Shown here: positions 37,581 through 49,900 of the stretch, piece by piece
How the letters are laid out: each line of letters begins with the position of its first letter
Numbering within the stretch: position 1 is the first letter of the stretch
NCBI GenBank assembly: GCA_027886175.1
Contig: JAJNNQ010000019.1
Coordinates: forward strand, 13,688,501 to 13,752,500
Source: Phylloscopus collybita
Taxonomy: Eukaryota; Chordata; Aves; Passeriformes; Phylloscopidae
Reading direction: 5' to 3'
DNA: 64,000 nucleotides
Position numbers and translations under genes: made by a program
Notes under the pieces: generated by a model
What the model was told of the DNA's origin: nothing
The model's database searches: none
The model's input: only the letters and a program-made list of their open reading frames with translations

Positions 37581-40199
37581 GAGGCTTGCGTTTGCACGCA
37601 GTCCGCATTGCTGGGGCTGCTCCTGGGAGTCCTCCTTCCCTTTGCACTGAAATAAACGGATCTAGGTCTGATCCTGGAACATTCTGAGCACCCACAATTC
37701 CCATGGATTCAGCAGGAGCAGCCCCCACTGTAGCTCTTGAAACACCTCGCTTCAGCAAGTATTGGCAAAAGTTGCAGCTTGCTATGGCTGTGCATTCCTT
37801 TGTTTTTAAAACACAGCCCCTGGATGTTTCTGAGTTACCTTTTTTTTTTTTTTTTTCCCTGCATCATTAACTATTTTTAACTAACACTTCAGTAAGCTTC
37901 CTTAAACTTCCAGTGACCTCTTACGCACCCAGAAACATGAGAACAGTGAAACCTTCCCCTAGATAGAACATTTTTTCAATACCAAAAGTTCTTGATGATG
38001 CAACTGATTTTGCCGTCTTACGAACAGGGAAACTGAGGCACAGAAAAACGAAATCAGCTGTGCAAAGGCAATCATTTGCTAAATCAGACTGAGCACCCCG
38101 TGTCAACTTTGTACTTCTCCCACACACGTGGAGAACGAGCAGCTGCTTCAGGAAGTGCCTCTGCCCCTTGCTCAGGTCCTATTTCCAGCAGCAGCAGGGT
38201 TTGGAATGGTTAAAGGAATCTGTGCTCGCAGTTCTGAGGGTAAAGCAGGGAGCCAGATCTCTCTCTCCTCATTTTATAACATGCAGATGCATCTTCTAAC
38301 AGGCACTGTCTATCTCTCCATCTGTTCCACACTCATCAGATTACACTATCTGAAACTTCTTTTTTCCCCTCAAGAGATCATAAAAGTTTCAGCCTTTGCT
38401 CAAATGTTTTGTCGTGTTTTCAGTTTGACAGAGTGAGCAGTGGCTCCAAAGATAACACAGCAGCTGCCAGGGCTGCTCCTGTGCTGAGCTGAGTTGTAGA
38501 TGCCTGTCTCCAATGGCACGTTCCCTCAGCACTTCCAGATCCTCTGGAACAGAATTTTCCAGTCTTCTCAAATATATGAGATAGGGGATGGCCAGCAGCT
38601 ATTCAGGTTACACAACAGGGACATTCCTGAGGGCCGAGAAGAGGCAAAACAACAGCACTGGTGGTGCCCAGCCTCCAGCAGAGGCCCACTCCAAAGAGCT
38701 TTGTTGCCCTCCCTCTGTACCCTGCTCAAATCCCAAATTAGCTGCTTGTTGCCCCTTTTTGCTGCTTTGCCTCCTTGCTGGCCCTCGAAGGCCACGGTTT
38801 TGCTCAGCCCTGTGGCTCTGGATGCTGGGGAGTTGTGGCCTCAAGCCAAGGCTCCCCAGCACAGCCTTTTTCCACAAGTGCCTGGGAGTGGGAATTTCAG
38901 AGGATGAGGTGTCAAGAGCCAGAACTGCTTGGGACATTTCCTGTTGCTTTCCACCCCTGTATAACTGCCCAGGAATTCCTCCAGCTCCTGGAAGTCCTCC
39001 TGCCATGGCAGGGAAGGGGACTGTTTCTATTTATCCCTCTCAGTTCAGCGCGGAGGCAGAGGGCAGGGTGCAACAGTAATTTACACACTATAAACTTTTG
39101 TAGGTTTTATTCACCTCATTGGTCTGGTATTAAACAGCATCGCGTGGAGACGCTGGGAGCTGGGAATGGTGGTGCTGGCTGCTGCCCTGGGGTGTGCACC
39201 GCCACACACTTCACACCTCCCTTCCCTTCAGCAGGGACAGGCTTGTGATGGGAAAGAGGTGGGAACAGCACATCCACCACACAATCAGCCTCACATATTG
39301 ATCCCTGTGATGTTTAAAACCCTGCGAGGGGCTCTGCATCTGGAGCTGTCTGTGCGCTCACATGCAGCCCTTGCCAAAAAACAGAACTCCACAGGATCTG
39401 CCAGGAGCTGATGAAGGTAAAGGAGTGATCCTTCCTTCCATCAGGAAGCATAAGATGGTACTTGGGTAAAAAGTATCTCACACAGGTCTTTGCTGATCAG
39501 TGCAAAACCACTTGGGAACAGCAGATTTCTGTCCTCGGGGGGGCTGTAGAGCTTGAAATGGGAGTCTCCAGAGGTGAAGAAAGTGTGATTCAGGCTCTTT
39601 ACCCAAATCCCACAGACTACATGGGGATTCACTCCCAAGGAATCCATGTGTTGATTCTTCTGTGCCAGGTGTGACACCCAGAGTGTGACAGGAAACCAAA
39701 AGCAGAAGCACAATGGGGTTTATTAAGAGGAATCATCAGAGGAGATGCAGAGCTTTACCCTCTGCAACAACCAGTGCAAAACTCTCTGCTGGAAAGGCTC
39801 CTGCTCCAGCAACTGCAGGTCCTGGTGGGGTCATTCTCCTCTAGTTTCCCCCAATTCCCATGGAGAGGCTTCCCAAGAAATTCTGCCCTGGCTGAGCTGG
39901 TTAGGATTGTCTCTGTGAGTTGTAGATGATCCCTTCAGAATCTGATTTTGGCCAGTGGCACAGATAATGAGTTCATCCTTTGGCTTTATGCTTTTTTTGC
40001 CTGTCACATCCTAGCCAGCACCAGAGAGCTCTTTTCTGAGCCCTGAAGATATTTTTGCCTAGAAGAAATTGCGCTGGATGAATGTATTTTTCTTATTCTA
40101 GGCAACGAAAGGGAAAATCTTCAAGCATTAATAACAGCCCAGCCTTTTCTGGACCAGAGAACAACTGCATAACATAGACCAGCTGCATCTCTACCCAAA
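37581..40199. other. Unique non-coding DNA, no gene seen
   Basis: Overlapping frames at 38500-39248 on both strands, up to 163 codons, have no recognisable domains and are probably chance in moderately GC-rich DNA. A T17 run lies at about 37840-37856. Confidence 0.5.
38027..38095 (-). mobile_element. Possible ancient MIR-like SINE fragment
   Basis: The plus strand reads agggaaactgaggcacagaa followed by 'ctgtgcaaaggc'. This resembles the reverse complement of the MIR core (ggaaactgaggcacagag ... ttgcccaaggtcac). Only a short stretch matches and the call is tentative. Confidence 0.35.
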
Positions 40200-40680
40200 A
40201 GTGTTTTTAATGCTCCTGCATTGCCTCACCTGAATAATAACATTCAGGGCTTTGTTTCAAGACTTAATTTGTTATAGGAAGTGAAAAAAAGACACATACG
40301 CAAACAAGCCTATGGAAACTTTTGCCCACAATAAGTGTCAAGCAGAAGGAATGTTATTGATTGCCATAGATTTACACCCAGAATGAATTTGGCCGGCTGG
40401 TCAAAAAGTCTGGTGGGTGTGTAAACGGGGAGGTGAAGTGGGGAATGACGTCTGTAGTGGTTTATCTGGAGAGTGGAGCCGCAAAATGTTGTAGTTACAC
40501 TTAAGTTTTATTAAAAATGCCATTCTAACGAGCCCTAGTGGCCCCAGCACATGGAAAGTGGCTTGCTGTGTTTTGAATGGCACCGAGCAACACCCCAGGG
40601 CCTTAAATCAGTTCAAGATGTGTTGGTGGCGTCTGATGTTAAGCATGGAAGGGAAATTCAAAGCAATACAGATTTAACCT
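40200..40680. promoter_or_regulatory. Candidate conserved non-coding element
   Basis: Dense unique text with 'aagacttaatttgttatagg' (about 40260), 'cacaataagtgtcaag', 'ttattgattgccatag' and 'cttaagttttattaaaaatg' segments. There is no repeat, and no frame exceeds about 60 codons. It looks like a developmental enhancer by texture. Conservation could not be tested here. Confidence 0.38.
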
Positions 40681-42345
40681 AGAGACCCTTCTTTTGCCTG
40701 ATGCTTATCAATAACCGAGCCTGAGTCAGAGTCAGAAGAAATTTGGTACCGAGGCAGAGTATTATGGGAAAGTGTGATTTAATTAGCAATATTTGCACTG
40801 AGGTTTGGATAACCAATCCAAGCAGCAAGACAGTGAGATGTGGACAACAAAGAGGGAAAGTCAGATATTCCATCCTGTGTGTTTCTGCAGGCACCGCTCG
40901 ATGTTCTGTGCCCAGGAAAAATTGAACTGAAGGAATAAAAGGATTTTTTTTTTTTAAACTAGGCAAATGGAGGAAGAAGAAACAGCCATGGACTGGCAAG
41001 GGAAACCCTGGAACACATTTCGAGTCAGAGCCAGGATTGAGGGATTTGTTACTGTGCAACAGATGATCCCAGAGGACACTAAAGACAAGGAGAAGAAGTA
41101 AATTGTGGACATAGCCCTCATCCCAGCTGTAAGGAATTCATGTATTTCTTTGCATTTGTATGCCATGTCTTGCTAAGGAATTTAAGTGGAGTGCTCATGT
41201 CACAAAGAAGGGGTAAAACAACCCTGTGTCTTTAATCCAGGACTGTGCTTCCAAACCTCGGCAGAGCAAGAACATCTGAAAGTCCCACCTGTTTTGATGG
41301 GGCAATGAGAATTATGGTTTCAGAGGGATCTCTAACACCAAAGAGGATTTGCTGGGTATTTGGATCTCACACAAGCTGCACATATTTACCTGAACCAAAG
41401 CTGTGCATTCCAGGCTCTGGGATGACACCCAGAAGACTGAGGTGCACCCCTAATGCTGCGTGGGTGGCACGATGGGCTCGGAGGGTTTAATTTGGCCCTA
41501 ATTGGCAGCAGGAACTTGAAATCTGAACCCCTGAGTGTCCTTCACTCTCTATCTCTGTGGTCTGGAGACACAACCACTGAGTCATGAGCTGCAATCAGCT
41601 ACTTATGAGATGCAATTAGAAGAGAACCCCAACAGCCACTTAATGAGGTGCCAAGGACTTGGCACAAATACCTCTGGTGATACAATGGAGAAGGAGCCCT
41701 TCAACTCTTACCTTGAGCACTTCTCACTTCCTTCCCACACTGACAGCTTTAGGAACAACGTGACTTAGAGTGTCTAATTATAGGATAATTATTGTTGTTG
41801 CTGTTGGTAAAGGTCAGTCAGTAGAAGGTAGGACCCTAAGGGAATGGAGACAAGGAAGGAGAGGAAGGAAATGGGAGTAGAAAAGTTTGGAGTCTTTTTG
41901 GTGAGGTAGAAACAAAGAGAGAGAGAGAGATGTTCCGTGTGTAACTGGACCAGAATTTGGAGTTGTGTAACTTCAGTGGTTTGTACTCATGGCTAAAGAC
42001 AAATCCTTTCCTGGTATAAATGTGAGAGAAGATCCAGGCTATGCCTCTTGCCTCTCTCTGTCCCTCCAATGCCAAGGAACAGGGCTGCTGTGGAGATATG
42101 GCCAATGACAGCCCAGATAAACCACTGCATCTGTCCACTCTCCTTTCCTACTTCCATACTGCCTCAAGAAAAAAGAGGCACTTTCTGAGCTGAAGCTTGG
42201 TTTTTTGCTTCCAAGATTTAGAAGGAATATTTGGTGGAGGAAAAAGAGAAGTCTCCCAAAACAGCTGCCCCAAAACAAAGGGCAGGGAAGAAAGTGCACA
42301 GCAGAGTTTTCGTCCCATACTCAGCGACTGCCACCTCAGAAAGTT
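40681..42345. other. Unique non-coding DNA with a short AG repeat
   Basis: No gene is supported. The 126-codon minus-strand frame at 40679-41059 has no recognisable domain. An (AG)n run lies at about 41915-41930. Confidence 0.5.
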
Positions 42346-42397
42346 GTGAACAGAGTTCACGTTGATAAATCCAATCACATTGATAAATCCAATCTCC
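42346..42397. repeat. Inverted repeat followed by an 18-bp tandem duplication
   Basis: GTGAAC-AGA-GTTCAC (42346-42360) is a perfect 6-base inverted repeat with a three-base spacer. Two copies of an 18-base unit beginning TTGATAAATCCAATC follow at 42362 and 42380, each with a GATAA motif. Confidence 0.85.
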
Positions 42398-44039
42398 TTT
42401 CAAGTCCACAAGGCAGAAACAAACCATGCCACAGCCTCGATGCTCCTCTTCTTCTTCCCCTCTGAGCTTCCTGCTCATTTTCTGGCACAGAGCTGAGGGG
42501 GCCCAAGCACGGAATCACCTCTGCTTTTCAGCATTTTTGCATTTGAGTCTGTGGAGGGAAAGATAAAAATTGTTTTCTAGGTCCAAACTGAATCTTAAAA
42601 GCTATAAAATATTTTTAAACACTATTTCATTGGAGAGAAACCTTCTGTGACCCTAACCAGTAAAAAAGTAAATGAATAAATAAATCTGTGTGAAGCTGCT
42701 GATCTACATCCACCTCAAGATGGATTTTAGTAGCAGAAAACATGAAACAAGAGAAAGGAATATTTGGATTCAGGCACTCATCAGAAATAGGAAAATATTT
42801 CTATTTGGACTCCTATCCCCTCATATGAATAATTGTTTGATCCTGAAATAAAAATGAATTTATTTCGTGTCCATAGCAAAATCATAAATTGGCAGCAAAA
42901 ATGTTATGAAGAATCTTGAACTTGACCTGTGCAAATGGGACTGGCTCGCCTAATTCATTTTTTGTAAGACTTCAAAGAAAATGGGTCAAAATTCCTCACT
43001 GCAATTAGTTCAACTTAATACACTCATCTTTGATCTGTTAAAACATAATTATGCTTTTCAAAATTATCCTCATTTCATTGGAATTGGCAAGATATGAAAG
43101 TATGGATGGATCTGAACCCTGGGAATTGTCCTGGTTTAGGTGTGTGAGGTGATGGCCAGGGTAAGCTCTTTTTGAAGTGCAATTTCTTTACTCCTGCTGT
43201 GTTCATTTAGTCCCTTCCACACCAGGATGGTGAGAAAGCTTTTGAAGAGTAAAGCGTAGAGATTTTAGATTTGTCAAAAAGAGCTTGAACACCAGTTTAG
43301 CTTAGATCCACCTGTATGATTTCAGCACCCTGTGGGATCTGCTTCCCAAACACAGGGCAAATTCAGGGACAATTTCTCTGGGTAGCTGATTCCAGAGCAC
43401 TGTAGAAATTGTCATTAACAAGAATGATCAGATCATTCCAATCAGATAACCCTGCTGTTGTTCTCTTCAGGCATCCTAAACTTTATTCCTAATTTCAGCT
43501 GTGTTTTTAGGGTAATTCCTGACTTTCAACATTGGACTGTATTACACAACTAAAGAGCAGAAGTCATCATCATGAAGCAAAGAGAAAGGAAAGCTTCCAA
43601 GGTAAAATTTAAAGGGCTAAAATGACTCAGTGGGAAGAGGAACAGAAGAGTTCTGGACAGATTTACAAAGTCGAGGGGAGAAAAACTTGTTTTCAGCCTT
43701 TCATGATTCATGGGAAAGTACAGGAATGAGTCCTAGAATGGAGAAAAAAACTGAATATATATGCACAAAGAGGATAAACCAAGGGGATTGGAACTCTAGG
43801 TGAGATACAAGTACCCTCATTTTCAAATGTCGAAGGTTTTACAAATAAAGGATATTTACAGTTGTGATCTTACAGATAAAACTGCAAGGAATGGAGATTG
43901 TAGCCTATATTTGGAATTCCTGCGTCCAGTTCACTGCTGTCCCTTGGTCCCCCATGTGTGTGTCTGAGGAGGGAAAGGGAAAGAAGAAATGTTCCAGGTA
44001 AACAAGCACATTGTGCAACCCTGAGCCTGGAAAACTGTG
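42398..44039. other. Unique non-coding DNA, AT-rich
   Basis: No gene, RNA or repeat family is supported. The part from 42840 to 43100 is compact and AT-rich and might contain regulatory sequence. Confidence 0.45.
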
Positions 44040-44170
44040 TCAGCCTTCAACTCGTTTAACTGGCCCTCCTCTGGCAGTAACACATCATTACTGCTTTCCG
44101 GTGTTTATTAATGTCATTTTAATGGTTTATTCATAGCAAGGTTCAAATTCCACCTAAACAGATGTTTTAA
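44040..44170. promoter_or_regulatory. Short candidate conserved element
   Basis: A compact block with AGTAACACATCATTACTGC, 'gtttattaatgtcatttta' and 'tggtttattcatagc'. No repeats and no frame. Texture-based call. Confidence 0.35.
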
Positions 44171-46599
44171 AAAAAACCCAGGGGGTTGGCAGCCTTCGTT
44201 ATTCTATATTGTAGCAAGGAGATGGCACTGGGTGTGGATGGAGCAGAGGGAGAGGCTAAAGGAGCAGAGTTTGGAATGGATTTGTGGTCTTACACAGGAT
44301 TCCCAGCTCATCAGATTCCCTGGAATCCCATGGATACCGAAACGGAGGTTCCAGTCCAACCTGCTGTGGCAGACTGGAGCTGCTCAGCCCTGCTGCTCTC
44401 AGGGTTTTTCCCTGTGCCAAAAGGGACAGCACACTCCAGAGAAAATAGGAGCAGATTCATTCCCAAGCCTGGTCAAATGTCCAGGGCTTCTCAGAATTAG
44501 GAGTCATCACTCCTTTAATAACAGCCTCTCATTCCTGAGCCAGTCCTGGGCTGCTGGCCCAGACTCCAGGGGCAGTAATGGGATTCCTCTTATCCTCTGG
44601 GGGAAAGGATGCAGCAGAACCCAGCATCCCAAGTGACTAACACCCACCAAAAAGGAAAACTCCATGGTTACTCATGAAACTGAGGCAGCAGTTGTCCACT
44701 GTGTGTTAGAAAACTGAGTTCCTGACTTCAGACTTAAAATCCAAGCCCTGTGCTTGGAGCACTCTGACCTTTTTTATCCTTTTTTCTTCTTTCTCTGATG
44801 GAGCCTGAATATATGTATGTCATATTCTGAATGTAGTTCTGTGTAAAAATCTCACTCCAAGGGTTGTTTTCTCAACAGGAATGCAAAATGAAGCATTTAA
44901 AAAGTGCTGGTTTTGATTTAATTTGAACCAATATGTTGGGTGAGTTCTCCAGCTAAGAGATGATAGTGAGACTTTTTATTTTTGCCCAGACAGGTCCCAA
45001 CGTCATTTCAGTGACAAGTCCTCAATCCATAGCTTGACCATGGTTTTGTTCCACAAATAAAATCCAAGCCTCAAAGTGGGAATAGGTGCTGAGGGGATTA
45101 AACAAGTGACACTTGTTTGTGGTATGAACATCCATCATTTCATCCCAAAGGAACAGTCCTGCTGCAAAACTTGGTTCTCCTTTTACTCTTCTCTCTGTTG
45201 TGGAAGGAGGAACAAAACATTTATGGAGTTTTCTTTACAGCTCCAGCAGTCTGTAGGCTCTTGGCAGAAAGACTCAGTTGGGATAAATAGGGGGAACCAG
45301 CTGGGGAAAACCTGCTGAGGAGGACAGCAGTGAGGTTATAAATTGATTTTTAGGCAGTCACCTTCCTTCTACTTTCATAGTTCAGTTTCAAGACTGAAAC
45401 CACAGAGGTATTGGGTTCTCAATACAGTCTGGAGCACAGTTTGAAAATTCAGCAGAGGGGGTTGTACATCTTTAAAAAGTGGGAATTTTGGTTTAGCAAT
45501 TCTAGTCACCTATTTCAGGAGTCCTTTCAGAAGTTTACTTCAGGTGTAAAAGCTCATTTCAATCCCAGGACCTCAGTAAAGGAGTTCATTCTAGGCTCGA
45601 CCCCAATCCTGACAGAGGTCTCTCAACAAGATTAAGACACATCCTTACACTGAAAGCTGCCCAGTTTGGCAGATTAAATTATTCTATTTTGTTATGATAT
45701 TTTCAGTGAGAATATTCAGTTTCTCTTTTTTGTTACCTGAGATATCTTTGAACCTGCAGATCTTCACGCGCCACTTTCCCTCTGTCTTCAGTGCAAGGAG
45801 AAGGTGCTCTTTGACCTCATGGTAGTTGAATATTTGACTCAAGGCCAGGTTTCTGCTGATGTTTCTCATTAAGAAACCCCATTTCTGTTTCTATCAATAT
45901 TCTCTGTGCCTCTTCCCAGTTACCTGTCAGGTCACTCACCAGAATATCAGAGGTCTGCAGCAACAAGGCTCTGAATGCAGGCAGTGCAAACAGGCTGAGG
46001 ATTTTTAGGGGTGTCTCTCAGGTACGTTCTGTCTTCCCAGGTGTGGCTGAAGGCTGTGGAATTCCAGAGGCAGAGGTTTGTAAATCAGACAAAGCAGCCA
46101 GGGGGTTCACAGGGGCTGTTCTGGCTGAGCTGAGGCAGGGAAAGAAGAAAAGTGTGCTGTGGGGTGAAGGAAAGGTGACCATGGATGTCTCTTAGGATGC
46201 AGTCCTGCTGGACCTTCTCCTAGATCATGCTCCACTCCATCAGCAGCCCTGCTGACTGCCCTGGGACTACTCAGACTGGTTAGGCTTAGTCTGGCCATAA
46301 TTTCTACTTCTTAATTTAGGGATAGCAAAGCAAGTTAGTCAAAATACCTACAAGCCCTAAACAGTTACTACCAATTGCAACAGCAAAACTTTGCAGAAGT
46401 AGATCCAATCTGGTCCTGTCAGCCCTTGCCAGGCAATGTTTTGGCTCTGGGTATTTTTTAAGTTCCTTTCTTGTCACTCTAAATCAGATGATTCACGCTG
46501 GTAACATGTTGTATCGCTTATCCAGTAATGCAACCTAATAAAACCCTGCTTAAAACCATTTTCCTTAAAGAACCAGAAGAATTTGTTCTTTGCAGAATC
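44171..46599. other. Unique non-coding DNA, no gene seen
   Basis: Frames at 44186-44636 (104 and 134 codons) lack domains and overlap each other. The segment near 46530-46620 has AATAAAACC and AATAAAGG sites reminiscent of an LTR tail, but no TG/CA termini could be placed, so it is not called. Confidence 0.45.
44675..44768 (-). mobile_element. Possible ancient MIR-like SINE fragment
   Basis: The plus strand reads catgaaactgaggcagc, then 'cctgacttcagac', then 'ccaagccctgtgctt'. The order resembles a reverse-complemented MIR (gaaactgaggca ... tctgactcc ... agcccatgctct). It is divergent and tentative. Confidence 0.3.
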
Positions 46600-46960
46600 A
46601 AACCTGTGTTCTTAATAAAGGCAGATTGAATAAAACAAGCTCTGTGAAGTAAAGGGACTAATTTAACAGCTCGCTGATGAAAATCTGTGGCTATGGTCCC
46701 CCTCCCTCACTCCTTGCATGAGAACAGATGGTTTAACACAAGTTTTGAATGCAAAGTTAATTAAAAAAAAAAAATCCGTTCCTCTTACAATCCTTGGGCT
46801 AAGACTTTAAAAGTTCCCTGCTAAATCGGAATGCCAATGCTCTTATTTTGAGCTCTGTAATAAGGAAACAGACTCATTAATGTTCTGCAATTATTGGAGT
46901 GATGGTCATGGATTAGCCCTTGAATTGAGCTCGGCAGGCTCCCTTGGCAGCGAGACACCA
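46600..46960. promoter_or_regulatory. Weak candidate conserved non-coding block
   Basis: AT-rich compact text with 'gcaaagttaattaaaa', 'gactcattaatgttctgc' and 'gcaattattggag' segments. No repeat or domain-bearing frame. Confidence 0.32.
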
Positions 46961-49900
46961 GAATGGAATTTGAAAACCTCAGTGTTCCATTTTCCCCACT
47001 GCTCTCAAGCTGGTGCTGGGAGCAGGTACAGTCACCTGGATGGCAACGTCCCCAGAGGGAAGAGAAGGCATTCAAAGGGCAGGATCATTTCCCATAACAA
47101 GAACAACAACAACATCATTACATGTTAGGATTTGATTTCAATGAACACTGCAAAAAAGGGCAAATTATTTTATATTGGGCTGGAATGCATCTATTTCTGG
47201 GGTGGAAGGTAATAGTTGGTTGATGGCAGCCACCTTGTGTAAAAAGCAGCACAAGGTGTGAGAAAACTCTTATTAAATTAGTTCCCACTATTGCTGCAAT
47301 CTCCTGCCTCAGAGACCTTCCAGTCTGAAAATTCACTTCAAGTAACTGGGAGGAGCTTGGCCTAAGTGAAAAGTAATTGCCTGAATTAGAATTGTCTTGT
47401 CTTGTTGTGTTTAATGCTTTCACATGACAAACATCAGAAGAGCTTTAAACAACCCAGCGCACCTGGAGAAGAGTTTTGTTTTACCTCTCATTTACTACCA
47501 AAGCAGGTGCCAGTCTAGTTCCTGGAGTTCTATTCCAGATGAAAAGGCACCTCTGAAGACTCAAAAGTATTTCCTTCTGACATTTTCTTCACCCAGCTTT
47601 ACCCAAAAACAAAATCAGCCCAAATGTCCTTAATACCAGCTCTAAAGAAATGAGGAAATACCAGGCCTAAAGGGATGACTTAGATTAGAACGAGAGTCCA
47701 TAATTATGGTGAAGTTCAATAGGATCAGGCAATTCTTGTCAGGATCCTAATCACAACAGGGCCAAAGCTAGCAGTGAGTGAAGCCACTCCCCAGGCCTTG
47801 TTGGAGTGTAACTTGGAGGGAAATCTAATTATCCTCCCGCTTCCCTGATCCCTTTTCCATCGGGTCTTGTACCAGCGCTCAGGAGCTGAAACGGGTGCTG
47901 AGCATTTGTTCCCCAAATTGCACCCATGGAACAGGAATGTCCACAGCCCCCACCAGCATGGGAGCTATGAACAGAACACAGCACCCTGGAGCTGGAGCTT
48001 CTCGTTGTTGTTGTTGTTGTTTGGGTTTTTTTTAAGCCACTCTTTGATTTTTGCACCAGGGCTTGATCCCCAGATTGCAAAACCCCAGGAGCAATCAATT
48101 GCAGAGACAAACTCTTCCCCTGCTGCTGCCTAATTCCTTAATAGCATCCTTGAATCAAAGAGATGTCTAAACTTTATCACAGGCACCTATGAGTAACAGC
48201 TCCCGCAATCAATTACAGATGCAAACAGGCAGGAGCAGGCTTGGCCCAGACCATGAAGGGATGGAAGGGATCATTCCTGGGACCAAGTGTTCAGTCTGTT
48301 TATCACCTGCTGCTGGCATTTTATGGAGCCAAAGCTCTCAGAGTTCATCCTGAATGGAGCAGACTATGGAACAGCTTTAAAGGGAATAAACATGATCTAC
48401 AGGTGATGGCAAAAATCTTGTTAATAACATTATATCCCTCCAGCTGAGGTGTGGCTGATACTCTACCTGATGTTTTAATTGGCATGAGGGCTTGTGATAA
48501 TCATGGTTTACTGGAACCAAAGGAAGCCTTTTGATTTCCAGTCTATTTATTCCTTCTTCATTGCTCCTCACGTGATTTTTTTTTTCCATCCAGTAGTAAC
48601 TGCTGGGACTTTTGATGGACTGTGGTGAAGAACAAAGTGACAAAAGCCCACTAAGCCTACAAAAGATGCAGTAATTAGAGCTAAGTTGGTACTTGGAAAG
48701 CAAAATTGGGCAAAGCAATTCATTCTCCTCAATGAGCAAGGAGTAACTGGGAGTTGTCTTTTATTTCTCTTCTTCCTTCCTCACCTGTGCTGTCCTTGTG
48801 GTGAACCCTCAGTGTTGTTGAGATCAAAACTCGCTAAAATCACAGAAGCATCAGCCAGGCTCTGCAGATCACAGTGAACCTGTCAACCAACCCAGGCTTA
48901 CTTAAAACTCCCAACAAAACCCCAGCTCCAGTTGAGTTCCCCATGATTAAATGCTCAGGTAAAGAAGCTTCTTGCAGCCTCAATTACTGTGAAATCTCCT
49001 CTCTCTCCTCAATGTCCTGCCCAAATTGTTGGCCAAACTGTGGCGGGAAAATGTCACTGGGGAACAAGACTTTGCTGTCTCTCTCCCCCTTGCCCCAGAC
49101 ACCCTGACCTCCCAAGATCTGCTCTTGCATCACCCAATTGTTCTCCTGAACTGCTTCACCATTTTCAGAGCTGCAGATGAACCAGAGGGGTTTTCCCTGC
49201 CACGAACCCTGTGGGTTCCTACGTGCCTCCCTAATTCTGGGTCTTGCATTGCTAATCCCATTTTCTGCAGGGCAAATGATTCCCATAAATGTCAGCTGTG
49301 GGCTCTGCCCTGCTCTCCCCTGCTGCTGTCTGAGGCAGAGCTGTACTTGTGGGGGATTGTGGCCAGATAAAATGCAACCCAAATGTGATGTAGCATCTTT
49401 CCTCCAGCTCTGCACCTCCTTAAACATTCAAAGCTCAGGCAGAAAAAAAAAGTGAGATGAATACAGACTGTGTCTGCACAGAGAATAATTAATTCCTGGT
49501 AGGAAAGTCACACAGAACTGGTAGCTGTGGAGCTTCTCTAGGAAATGAAGGACTTTCTTCTCACCAAGTTTTCTTTTGATTTGTTGTTACTAAAAAAAAT
49601 AGGTGAATCAGGGAGGGTGAAGCAGGGACTCAGCATGGACCTTTGTCTCTTATGAGACACCTGTGACAGAGCCTGGCTGAGACCTTGCCCTGACCTTGCA
49701 GCCTCCCCCAGCAGCCCTGGGTTGTTCAGAGCCTGGGTTCTTGTTTTGGGAGCTACACATAACACAGGGCAGCTGTGAGCCCACGCCAAAGTCTGGCTGA
49801 TGAAAACCTCATTCAGAGCAGTCTGCAAAGTTTTGGGCTGGAGCCATCTCTACCCAGAATTGGCACCCAACACCTCTTAAAGGTTCCATAAGAGTTTGGT

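Noticed and set aside
43133..43245. A TGTCCTGGTTTAGG start resembling the beginning of some passerine LTRs
   Set aside because: No matching CA-ended terminus and no polyadenylation or promoter signals could be placed downstream.
46261..46640. Possible solo LTR suggested by AATAAAACC and AATAAAGG sites
   Set aside because: No inverted TG/CA termini, target-site duplication or known family text could be found.
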